A stretch of DNA of 11,550 bases from assembly GCA_003565035.1 (NCBI GenBank), contig PXDP01000033.1, forward strand, positions 1 to 11,550, given 5' to 3'. The notes under the pieces were generated by a model. That model ran no database searches, had not been told where the DNA came from, and worked only from the letters and a program-made list of their open reading frames with translations. Shown one piece after another: positions 1 to 5,681 of this stretch. Position numbers and translations under genes: made by a program. Source of the DNA: PVC group bacterium. GTDB taxonomy: Bacteria; Verrucomicrobiota; Kiritimatiellia; SS1-B-03-39; UBA6053. The first letter of the stretch is position 1; the number at the start of each line of letters is the position of its first letter.

Positions 1-756
1 GAAGATGAAATTTCGCGGAGTCACTTCGTTGCGGAACGATTTGCCGACCTGGGCGATACCGAAGGGAAGTTTAACCCGCATTGTATCGAGGACATTTTTG
101 TAGTTAGTGAAAATCCCCTGAGCGGTTTCCGGACGAAGGTATGCCAGATTGTCCTCGCCGGAGGCGGCGCCGATGTAGGTCTTGAACATGAGGTTGAACT
201 GGCGGGGTTCGGTGAGGGTTCCGGGTTTGGCGGCATCCGGGCCCCAGACGCGGGGCAGTTCCGCAGCGGGAATTTCCGTGACGGGTTTGACGGTGTAGGC
301 GGCCGGATCGGCTTTGGCTTCTTTGCGAATGCGTTTTTCCGCGCGTTCCTCCTCGCCGAGGAGGCAGGCGAAGTGTATGCCGTTCTCTTCGGAGGAGCAG
401 AAGACCATCAGATGGTCCGCACGGTAGCGGGATTTGCTTTCGCGGCAGTCGCACATGGGGTCGTTAAAGCCGCCGACATGACCGGAGGCTTCCCATACAC
501 GGGGGTTCTGGATAATGGCGCTGTCCAGACCCACAATGTCGAGAATTTCACCGTCCGGGCCGAGCGGCGGGGTGCGGACCATGTCCTGCCACCAGGCGTC
601 GCGCAAATTGTTTTTCAATGCGGTCCCGAGGGGGCCATAATCCCAGAAGCCGTTCAGACCTCCGTAAATTTCCGATGTCTGAAAAATAAAGCCCCGGCGT
701 TTGCAAAGAGCGGACAGGGTTTCGAGGGGAAGGGGATGGTCAGAGTTGTTTTGCAT
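1..756 (-). CDS. glyS: Glycyl-tRNA synthetase, N-terminal half (partial)
   Basis: Class II aminoacyl-tRNA synthetase of the single-chain (alpha2, archaeal/eukaryotic-like) type, which charges tRNA-Gly with glycine in the cytosol. Only the first 252 codons are present; the reading frame is open to base 1, so the rest lies left of the window. Reading the minus strand shows family hallmarks in order: a GGLNGFWDYGPLG motif near residue 30, WEASGHVGGFNDPM followed by a Cys-x-Cys and RADH near residues 85-110, RPETAQGIFTNYKN near 215, and the motif-2 block FRNEVTPRNFIF at the cut end. Two start codons lie close together, at 762 and 756. I prefer 756 because a GAG lies six bases upstream, whereas for 762 it abuts the codon. 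The family usually has about 450-500 residues in bacteria. Divergent from the FHA gene with a gap of about 64 bp. Identity is secure. Confidence 0.96.
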   Translation of the reverse strand, partial: MQNNSDHPLPLETLSALCKRRGFIFQTSEIYGGLNGFWDYGPLGTALKNNLRDAWWQDMVRTPPLGPDGEILDIVGLDSAIIQNPRVWEASGHVGGFNDPMCDCRESKSRYRADHLMVFCSSEENGIHFACLLGEEERAEKRIRKEAKADPAAYTVKPVTEIPAAELPRVWGPDAAKPGTLTEPRQFNLMFKTYIGAASGEDNLAYLRPETAQGIFTNYKNVLDTMRVKLPFGIAQVGKSFRNEVTPRNFIF

Positions 757-820
757 ATTCATCTCTAATGCAATATAGAGGGCGCACGGTCAAGCCCTAG
801 ACGCTGCCGGAGTGCTGAAC

Positions 821-2272
821 ATGATCAAACTCGAATTTTTAAACGGACCTTTAAGCGGTGAACACCGCCTCTATCGCCATACCCCCGTTCGAATTGGACG
901 GGAGCCGGGCTGTGATCTGGTTTTGGATCAGGATACACTGGTGTCCAGAAGTCATGCGCGGCTGCTTGCCGAGTCGGACCAGGTGATCCTTGAGGATTTG
1001 GGCGCGAGCAATCCTATTCTGGTGAACGGACATCCCCTGCAGGGAGAGACGATGCTGGAATCCGGAGATCACCTGATTTTTGGTGGAACGGAAATTTTGT
1101 TCCGCTGGATTGAGCCTCCCCGCCCGCTCCAACACCGAAGGCGGTCCCTTTTGGAGTGGGGGGCGATGGGCGCGGCGGGTTTTATTTTACTCGCTCAAAT
1201 GATCTTTCTAATGTTTTTTGCACCGACGTGGCGGTCAACGGTTGATGTCGCCGTCCTGCGCCCGACCCCGGTTCCGGAGCCTTCAGAGTCGGAGGATGTC
1301 GGGACGGCTTCCGAGGATACCGAGGCACCGGTGCCCCCGGAGGAGACCGAACCGACTGGGGCGGAGGCCACGCCCTCGTTGGAGGAATCCGCGTCCCTGC
1401 CCACGCCTACGCCGCCACCTCTGCCAACGCCAACTCCGATTCCCAGGACAGAGACGATGGAACCGGACGAGCAGTTGGAGCTTGCAAGAGAATTTGTCAG
1501 AAACCGCCGATTTTTGGAGGCCGACCGACTGCTCCTTCAACTCCGGGAACAGGAGCCTCATTTTCTGGAGGCTCATGTTGAATATGCCCGGCTCATGGGA
1601 CGGCAGTCACGCTTTGAGGAAAGTATCGAGGCCTGGCGTACTGTTGAGCAACTGGCTGAACCGGGTTCTCCTGAAGCCAGAGAAGCGGCCATTGAGAGAC
1701 CACTTATGGAGCGCAGGCTGCGGCAAATCCAACGTCCGCTGCCTGATCCGCCCCCGCCGAGGGAGGAACGACCGGAACGGCTTCCCCCGGCGGCTTTGCC
1801 GGTTATCCCGCCCGAACGTCCGGTTCCGCCTTCTCCTGAGGAGGCGGCCACTCCGACGGTCCGGGGGGGGATGAGACGGAATCCATCTCTGCTGATTCAG
1901 GATATTGCTGTGCAGCGTTTTGCGGATGAGAGTGTGGCGGATATGCGGGAAATCCATTTTACGGTGCAGCATGTTTTTGGCAGCCGGGCGGTGGCTGAAG
2001 GGGATGCCCGGATTGTGGCGCGGTTTTATGAGACAGACGGAGACCGTATTTTCCCGGCACGTATTCCATCGCCGGAGGTGACTGTGCGTATCAACCGGGA
2101 AATGAGCCGGGGTGAACGTTTACGGGATATCCCTTTAATCTATCAGGTGCCCAGGGACCTGCGGCGCGACCGTTCTACACGGTATTACGGTGTGGTAATC
2201 CGCGCTTATGTTGGGCAACAACTGGAACATGAACTTTCGCTGCCGGCCTCTCTTCTGCAGATTTCCAACTGA
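821..2272 (+). CDS. FHA-domain membrane protein with Pro-rich linkers and TPR-like region
   Basis: Predicted 483-residue inner-membrane protein of unknown role. Residues 1-96 form a forkhead-associated (FHA) domain, which binds phosphothreonine in this family. The expected core is visible: R27 in RIGRE, S42-R43-S44-H45, and N69 in LVNG. A Lys/Arg-bounded hydrophobic stretch at 112-134 is a likely transmembrane helix, placing the FHA domain in the cytosol and the rest in the periplasm. Residues 147-212 are acidic and Pro/Thr-rich. Residues 216-302 are helical and TPR-like. Residues 305-345 form a second Pro-rich linker, and 350-483 look like a compact beta-rich domain that I cannot name. Start choice: ATG 821 has GGAG at 809-812 with eight bases between; a GTG at 812 would add three residues and lacks a site. 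A G8 run at 1863-1870 precedes the last domain. The phosphorylated partner and its kinase are not in the window. Confidence 0.85.
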   Translation: MIKLEFLNGPLSGEHRLYRHTPVRIGREPGCDLVLDQDTLVSRSHARLLAESDQVILEDLGASNPILVNGHPLQGETMLESGDHLIFGGTEILFRWIEPPRPLQHRRRSLLEWGAMGAAGFILLAQMIFLMFFAPTWRSTVDVAVLRPTPVPEPSESEDVGTASEDTEAPVPPEETEPTGAEATPSLEESASLPTPTPPPLPTPTPIPRTETMEPDEQLELAREFVRNRRFLEADRLLLQLREQEPHFLEAHVEYARLMGRQSRFEESIEAWRTVEQLAEPGSPEAREAAIERPLMERRLRQIQRPLPDPPPPREERPERLPPAALPVIPPERPVPPSPEEAATPTVRGGMRRNPSLLIQDIAVQRFADESVADMREIHFTVQHVFGSRAVAEGDARIVARFYETDGDRIFPARIPSPEVTVRINREMSRGERLRDIPLIYQVPRDLRRDRSTRYYGVVIRAYVGQQLEHELSLPASLLQISN

Positions 2273-2300
2273 CAAATTTGTGTTCCGCTTTCTGATGAAG

Positions 2301-2312
2301 TACATAAATGTA
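2301..2312. promoter_or_regulatory. 12-bp palindrome, possible upstream activator site
   Basis: TACAT-AA-ATGTA is a perfect 5-2-5 inverted repeat in AT-rich non-coding DNA, about 110 bp upstream of the sigma-54-like element at 2421. That distance suits an enhancer for a bacterial enhancer-binding protein. It does not match the NtrC consensus, so the link is inference only. Confidence 0.25.
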
Positions 2313-2351
2313 TCAAAATGCTTTTTATTATAACCGTACGCGAGGGTAAAA

Positions 2352-2438
2352 ATGAACGATTATGCACTTTTCGGCTTGTTTTTCTTAATTTATATTAGTT
2401 TTTTATGTGTAGTTCAGTTTTGGCATTGCCATTGCTAG
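2352..2438 (+). CDS. Possible 28-residue membrane peptide upstream of amt
   Basis: Small open frame in the leader region of the Amt gene. It starts with ATG 2352, preceded by GAGG with six bases between, one of the better ribosome-binding sites in this window. The product is MNDYALFGLFF followed by LIYISFLCVVQFWHCHC, so about residues 4-23 are strongly hydrophobic and could form one transmembrane helix, followed by a Trp-His-Cys-His-Cys tail that could bind metal. The frame ends in TAG at 2436-2438, inside the sigma-54-like promoter, so it would need its own upstream promoter; a TATAAC at 2329-2334 is a weak -10 candidate without a good -35. It may well be chance in AT-rich DNA. Confidence 0.2.
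   Translation: MNDYALFGLFFLIYISFLCVVQFWHCHC
2420..2436 (+). promoter_or_regulatory. Sigma-54 type (-24/-12) promoter of the amt operon
   Basis: The string TTGGCATTGCCATTGCT matches the RpoN consensus (TGGCACG-N4-TTGCT) except that CG is TT. The diagnostic GG and GC doublets are separated by the required ten bases. It lies about 60 bp upstream of the chosen Amt start, with the transcript expected to begin near 2447. Ammonium transporter operons are classical sigma-54 targets under nitrogen limitation, so position and gene content support each other. Confidence 0.7.
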
Positions 2439-2497
2439 GTATGAATACGATGCGTGATTGCTCACACATTGTTTCCCATCCCACCCAAGCAAAACGA

Positions 2498-3814
2498 ATG
2501 ATATCCACTTCAATCCGAGTCTGTCTTCTGCTTAGCGCGACAGCCGCAAGCCCTTTGTTCGCAGAGGGGACGGTTTCGTTGTCGTCCTTGGATTATCGGT
2601 TGAACACATTATGGTTGTTGTTGGCGGCCGTGATGATTTTTTTGATGCATCTGGGCTTTGCGACCTTGGAATCGGGTTTGACCCGAGCTAAAAACACGGT
2701 CAACATTCTCTTCAAGAATCTTTCTGTACTCGCGCTTGGGGTGCTCGGATATACAATGAGCGGGTATAGTCTCATGTTTCAGGGAGATCCGCTGGAACCG
2801 GTGACCTCCTGGATTGGTTTTGCCGGATGGGGGCCCGGTGCGGTCACTGAACGTGTGGTGCTTAACGGTGCCGAAGGGTATGCGGTCAGCGGCTGGAGTT
2901 TTCTTCTCTTTCAGGGCATGTTTGCGGCAACCTGCGCGACGATTGTTTCCGGGGCTGTGGCCGAGCGGATCAAGTTATCCGCGTTTCTACTGTTTTCATT
3001 TCTATATGTCTCCCTGGTCTATCCGGTCCTGGGGTCCTGGACTTGGGGACACGGTTGGCTATACAGTAAAGGTTTCACAGACTTCGCCGGGTCTACCGTT
3101 GTTCATTCGGTGGGAGGATGGGCCGCTTTGTCGGGTGCCCTTATCCTGGGGCCCCGGTTGGGCAAATACGTGAACAGCACGGTAAAACCGATTATTGGTC
3201 ATAATCTTCCCTTGGCCACCCTGGGCGTTTTCATGTTATGGTTCGGCTGGTTTGGGTTTAACGGCGGTTCGGTGTTCTCCCGAGGTCCGGAGATCCTGTC
3301 ACGGGTGCTGTTCATGACGACCTTGTCTGCGGCAGCAGGCTTGACCACTGCAATTTTTCTGTCCTGGATTGTGGTGGGTAAACCGGATCTTACCATCATT
3401 TTGAATGGCGCGCTTGGCGGATTAGTCGGCATAACGGCCGGAGCAAACCTGTATGAACTTACCCCGGCGCTCTGGGTTGGCATGATCAGTGGTGCCTTGG
3501 TTGTGTTTTTCATTCCCTTGTTTGACAAGCTTCGTATTGATGATCCGGTCGGGGCACTTTCCGTCCATTTGGTCTGTGGCATTTGGGGAACCCTGGCTGT
3601 GGGTGTCTTTTCTGAAGCGCATTCTTTAGGCATACAGCTATTGGGTGTTTTGGTCCATGGCGCAGTGGCCTTCGGTGCCGCGTCGTTGATTTTTCTGACG
3701 CTGAAACACACCTCCGGACTCCGGGTGAGTGAGGAGGAGGAATTGGCCGGCCTTGACCTCGGAGAGCATGGCATGGAGGCTTATACCGGATTTCAAATTT
3801 TCTCGACCCAGTAA
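2498..3814 (+). CDS. amt: Amt/MEP/Rh-family ammonium channel
   Basis: Inner-membrane ammonium transporter, 438 residues, with the family's usual eleven-helix layout preceded by a signal peptide (residues 1-22, ending SPLFA-EG). Pore residues are visible by comparison with E. coli AmtB: D195 in DFAGSTVVH (Asp160), the twin histidines H203 and H357 (His168 and His318), the WTWGHG block at 182-187, and FGWFGFNGGS at 249-258. The C-terminal tail LRVSEEEELAGLDLGEHG is the conserved cytosolic segment through which P-II proteins gate Amt. The frame is open further upstream to ATG 2405, but that codon lies before the sigma-54-like promoter; ATG 2498 is the first start that gives a clean signal peptide and a leader transcript. 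No strong ribosome-binding site is seen. The stop is five bases before the P-II gene, indicating an operon in amt-glnK order. Confidence 0.95.
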   Translation: MISTSIRVCLLLSATAASPLFAEGTVSLSSLDYRLNTLWLLLAAVMIFLMHLGFATLESGLTRAKNTVNILFKNLSVLALGVLGYTMSGYSLMFQGDPLEPVTSWIGFAGWGPGAVTERVVLNGAEGYAVSGWSFLLFQGMFAATCATIVSGAVAERIKLSAFLLFSFLYVSLVYPVLGSWTWGHGWLYSKGFTDFAGSTVVHSVGGWAALSGALILGPRLGKYVNSTVKPIIGHNLPLATLGVFMLWFGWFGFNGGSVFSRGPEILSRVLFMTTLSAAAGLTTAIFLSWIVVGKPDLTIILNGALGGLVGITAGANLYELTPALWVGMISGALVVFFIPLFDKLRIDDPVGALSVHLVCGIWGTLAVGVFSEAHSLGIQLLGVLVHGAVAFGAASLIFLTLKHTSGLRVSEEEELAGLDLGEHGMEAYTGFQIFSTQ

Positions 3815-3819
3815 AATTT

Positions 3820-4161
3820 ATGAAACTCATTGTCGCCTACATACAACCGCATCGGCTCAACGCCGTGAAGCAGTCTCTTTACGAAAAAGAGGTCGTAAAG
3901 ATGTCTGTGACCACCGCTCTGGGTTGCGGGCAGCAGATGGGCTATCATGAGACGTACCGCGGAGCGGATATTGAAGTGAACCTTTTAAAAAAGATCCGAA
4001 TTGAAATTGCGGTGACCGACCCGTTTGTACAGACAACCGTTGATGCTATCATTCAGGGAGCCCGAACCGGCAAGATCGGTGACGGAAAAATTCTGGTGAT
4101 GGATCTGGTGGATTGTATACGGATCCGCACCGGTGAAGTGGGTGAAGAAGCCATAGGATAA
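3820..4161 (+). CDS. glnK: P-II nitrogen regulatory protein (GlnK-like)
   Basis: Small trimeric signalling protein of 113 residues that binds ATP/ADP and 2-oxoglutarate and, when encoded beside Amt, usually plugs the channel when nitrogen is plentiful. It aligns without gaps to E. coli GlnB numbering. Conserved: Q39 and K58 (2-oxoglutarate/Mg-ATP site), Y46 in TYRG, the B-loop TGKIGDGK at 83-90 (nucleotide binding), and R101/R103 in IRIRTGE (C-loop). Odd: position 51, the uridylylated Tyr in proteobacterial P-II, is Ile (GADIEV), and position 49, phosphorylated Ser in cyanobacteria, is Ala. This protein is therefore unlikely to be controlled by GlnD-type uridylylation. The start follows the Amt stop by five bases with no clear Shine-Dalgarno sequence, so translational coupling is likely. 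Confidence 0.95.
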   Translation: MKLIVAYIQPHRLNAVKQSLYEKEVVKMSVTTALGCGQQMGYHETYRGADIEVNLLKKIRIEIAVTDPFVQTTVDAIIQGARTGKIGDGKILVMDLVDCIRIRTGEVGEEAIG

Positions 4162-4166
4162 ATCTG

Positions 4167-4196
4167 TTGACAATGTTCTATTTCATCCGATACAAG
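4167..4196 (+). promoter_or_regulatory. Candidate sigma-70 promoter for the barrel gene
   Basis: TTGACA (perfect -35) at 4167-4172, an 18-base spacer, then TACAAG (4 of 6 to the -10 consensus) at 4191-4196. It begins five bases after the P-II stop and would give a leader of about 98 bases before the barrel gene at 4301. The gene could therefore be expressed independently of the sigma-54 promoter. Confidence 0.45.
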
Positions 4197-4242
4197 GTAT
4201 TTACAAAATCTAAACACTCTGCTAACCTTTCCCGAACGTGCG

Positions 4243-4265
4243 GGGCAAACACCGTGTTTGTACCC
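4243..4265 (+). promoter_or_regulatory. Leader hairpin or palindromic operator before the barrel gene
   Basis: CAAACAC-C-GTGTTTG at 4246-4260 is a perfect 7-1-7 inverted repeat. As RNA it can fold with GGG (4243-4245) pairing to CCC (4263-4265) across a two-base bulge, giving nine pairs and a three-base loop. It lies 35 bases before the start codon, inside the predicted leader. No U-run follows, so it is not a terminator; it could be a DNA-binding site or an RNA-stability element. Confidence 0.4.
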
Positions 4266-4300
4266 GCCAAAAGACAAACCCAAACGAGAGAGAGAACAAC

Positions 4301-4990
4301 ATGACCATGAAGAAATTCATTGGAACTATCAGTGCAGCTTTGGCTGCGACCGCCCTTACCGCTTCGGCCGGGGTGGATGTCGATATCGTCAGCGCTTATG
4401 TCTGGCGTGGTGTCACCCTGAGTGAAGAAGCACAGGTTCAGCCCGGATTTGAAACCGAGATTCTCGGCGGACTGGCTACCTTCGGCACCTGGGGCAGTTT
4501 CGATCTGGATGAATCCCAGTTTATCGAGATTGATTACTACTTGGAAATTCCGCTTCCTCTCGGTGAAGATAGTCCGGTTACTGCCGACTTCATCTACACT
4601 GAATACACCTTCCCCGGTGCTGAAGGCGATGCCGAGCGTGAAATTGGTCTGGCCTTTGGCACCGATGTCGGTGAAATCGGACTGGGCCTCGGCCTGTTCT
4701 ACGGTGTCGGCGGTGGTGCAGACGGTACCCTGTACATCGAGCTTTCCGCTGAATACGGAATGGCCCTTGCTGAAAACATCGACCTCGGCCTGAGTGCTGT
4801 CCTGCACTACTGGGACATCGACGGCGGTGAGTCCGGCTTCAATGCCGCGACCCTGGGTGCAAGCCTGGACCTCGTAATTCCCGAAATCGAATTCCCGATC
4901 ACTGTTGGTATCAACTATGTGATCGAAATCGATGACGACGTGGCCGAAGTGGAAGAAGACCTGTTCTTCACCCTTGGCTTCTCCCTGTAA
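4301..4990 (+). CDS. Highly acidic putative outer-membrane beta-barrel (porin-like)
   Basis: Exported protein of 229 residues. Residues 1-23 form a standard signal peptide (TMKKF then an Ala-rich core, cleavage after ASA). The mature part shows repeated alternating beta-strand patterns and an AYVWRGVTLSEEAQVQPGFE block, resembling the start of putative porins of the TorF/TIGR02001 type; I recall members of that family beside amt/glnK genes, but cannot check it here. The chain ends in a hydrophobic strand (LFFTLGFSL), although the last residue is Leu rather than the usual Phe. The mature chain has about 41 Asp/Glu, two Arg and no Lys, an extreme charge. By context it may pass ammonium or other cations across the outer membrane (inference). 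ATG 4301 has a GAGAG ribosome site upstream; an in-frame ATG at 4307 also exists. A terminator follows. Confidence 0.75.
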   Translation: MTMKKFIGTISAALAATALTASAGVDVDIVSAYVWRGVTLSEEAQVQPGFETEILGGLATFGTWGSFDLDESQFIEIDYYLEIPLPLGEDSPVTADFIYTEYTFPGAEGDAEREIGLAFGTDVGEIGLGLGLFYGVGGGADGTLYIELSAEYGMALAENIDLGLSAVLHYWDIDGGESGFNAATLGASLDLVIPEIEFPITVGINYVIEIDDDVAEVEEDLFFTLGFSL

Positions 4991-5004
4991 TCTTTTTTAA
5001 GATT
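4989..5004 (+). other. Small AT-rich hairpin at the barrel stop codon
   Basis: AATCTT-TTTT-AAGATT is a perfect six-pair inverted repeat that overlaps the stop codon and precedes the main terminator by about a dozen bases. It may protect the 3' end of the message, or simply be a weak accessory element. Confidence 0.25.
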
Positions 5005-5016
5005 GCAAACCATTAG

Positions 5017-5045
5017 ACCCTCCGCCTCCGGGCGGAGGGTTTTTT
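5017..5045 (+). terminator. Strong intrinsic terminator after the amt-glnK-barrel cluster
   Basis: A perfect ten-pair, GC-rich stem (ACCCTCCGCC / GGCGGAGGGT) with a TCCG loop is followed directly by a run of T (5040-5045). It lies 26 bases after the barrel stop codon and separates the nitrogen cluster from the next gene. Confidence 0.93.
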
Positions 5046-5093
5046 GTGTGAATTCAAATTGTTTTCTTTGTCCGACAGCGTAGTATTTACATT

Positions 5094-5681
5094 ATGAAAC
5101 GCGTTCTTCTTGTTTTGGCGATCTGTCTGAACGGTACTCCCGGGTTTGCACAATTAGTGCTCCCTGAGTTTTTTGTGGAGGAAGATGCGGAACCGGAGCA
5201 AAGATTTATGCCCGGTGATGAGGGGCATGCCCGCGGGGATCAGGCAGAAACGGAGGGCACCATGGAACAGGCGGAACAGCAGATGCGGCAGATGATGCAG
5301 GCAATGCAGGGCCGAAGTCCGCGAATGAACCGAATGGAGCGGGGCGATGACGTGGTGGAGCCCTTTGAAAGACAAAACTTTCAGGCCGGGGGCGATCTTC
5401 TGCTGATGGAATGGACGCACCTTGACGGTCGGCAAGTCAGACGCAGTGTTCCAAATCAGACGGTTCTTGTGCTCACGGCCGTGGGAAGGCTGCCTGTCTC
5501 TTTGCATGAGGTTGAAGAGATCCGGCGCCATGAAAAGGGCATGTTGCTTACATTCGGGGATTCGGACCAGGTGAGTGGGCATGTGGATACGATTTATCTG
5601 CCTGCGGAGCCCCCATCTGACGACTTGCAGGTGTTGCCTCTAAACGATATTGTATTCATCCGCATATCCATTCCTGAATAA
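5094..5681 (+). CDS. Exported protein of unknown function, Met/Gln-rich middle
   Basis: I do not recognise this 195-residue protein. It begins with a signal peptide (residues 1-19, KRVLLVLAI core, cleavage near GFA-Q). Residues 25-55 are acidic, and 56-83 are rich in Met and Gln (EQAEQQMRQMMQAMQ) and probably helical. Residues 98-193 look beta-rich and contain what appear to be two copies of one small unit: one around 101-143 with a DGR turn, VLVLTAVGRLPVSLHEVEEI, and one around 149-190 with a GDSDQVSG turn and VLPLNDIVFI. There is no clear ribosome-binding site; a weak promoter (TTGTTT 5059-5064, TAGTAT 5081-5086) would place the transcript start almost at the ATG. The 3' end overlaps the convergent aminotransferase gene by 26 bases. 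Expression as a single gene is likely because a terminator precedes it. Confidence 0.75.
   Translation: MKRVLLVLAICLNGTPGFAQLVLPEFFVEEDAEPEQRFMPGDEGHARGDQAETEGTMEQAEQQMRQMMQAMQGRSPRMNRMERGDDVVEPFERQNFQAGGDLLLMEWTHLDGRQVRRSVPNQTVLVLTAVGRLPVSLHEVEEIRRHEKGMLLTFGDSDQVSGHVDTIYLPAEPPSDDLQVLPLNDIVFIRISIPE

Noticed and set aside
373..768. Plus-strand 131-residue frame opposite glycyl-tRNA synthetase
   Set aside because: The minus-strand frame contains unmistakable GlyRS motifs across the same bases; this one has none.
1218..1874. Plus-strand 218-residue frame inside the FHA gene
   Set aside because: Extremely Arg/Pro-rich product produced by reading the Pro-rich linker codons out of frame; ends just after the G8 tract.
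2272..2281. ACAAATTTGT palindrome at the end of the FHA gene as a terminator
   Set aside because: AT-rich 10-bp palindrome with no loop and no T-run; too weak to terminate transcription.
2405..2497. N-terminal extension of Amt from ATG 2405
   Set aside because: The extension contains the sigma-54 type promoter, precedes the expected transcript start and would bury the signal peptide.
3199..3774. Minus-strand 191-residue open frame opposite amt
   Set aside because: Antisense to conserved Amt helices, low-complexity Pro/Ser/Thr/Lys composition, no ribosome site or domain.
4178..4807. Minus-strand 209-residue open frame opposite the barrel gene
   Set aside because: Antisense to a gene with a signal peptide, ribosome site and terminator; no protein features of its own.
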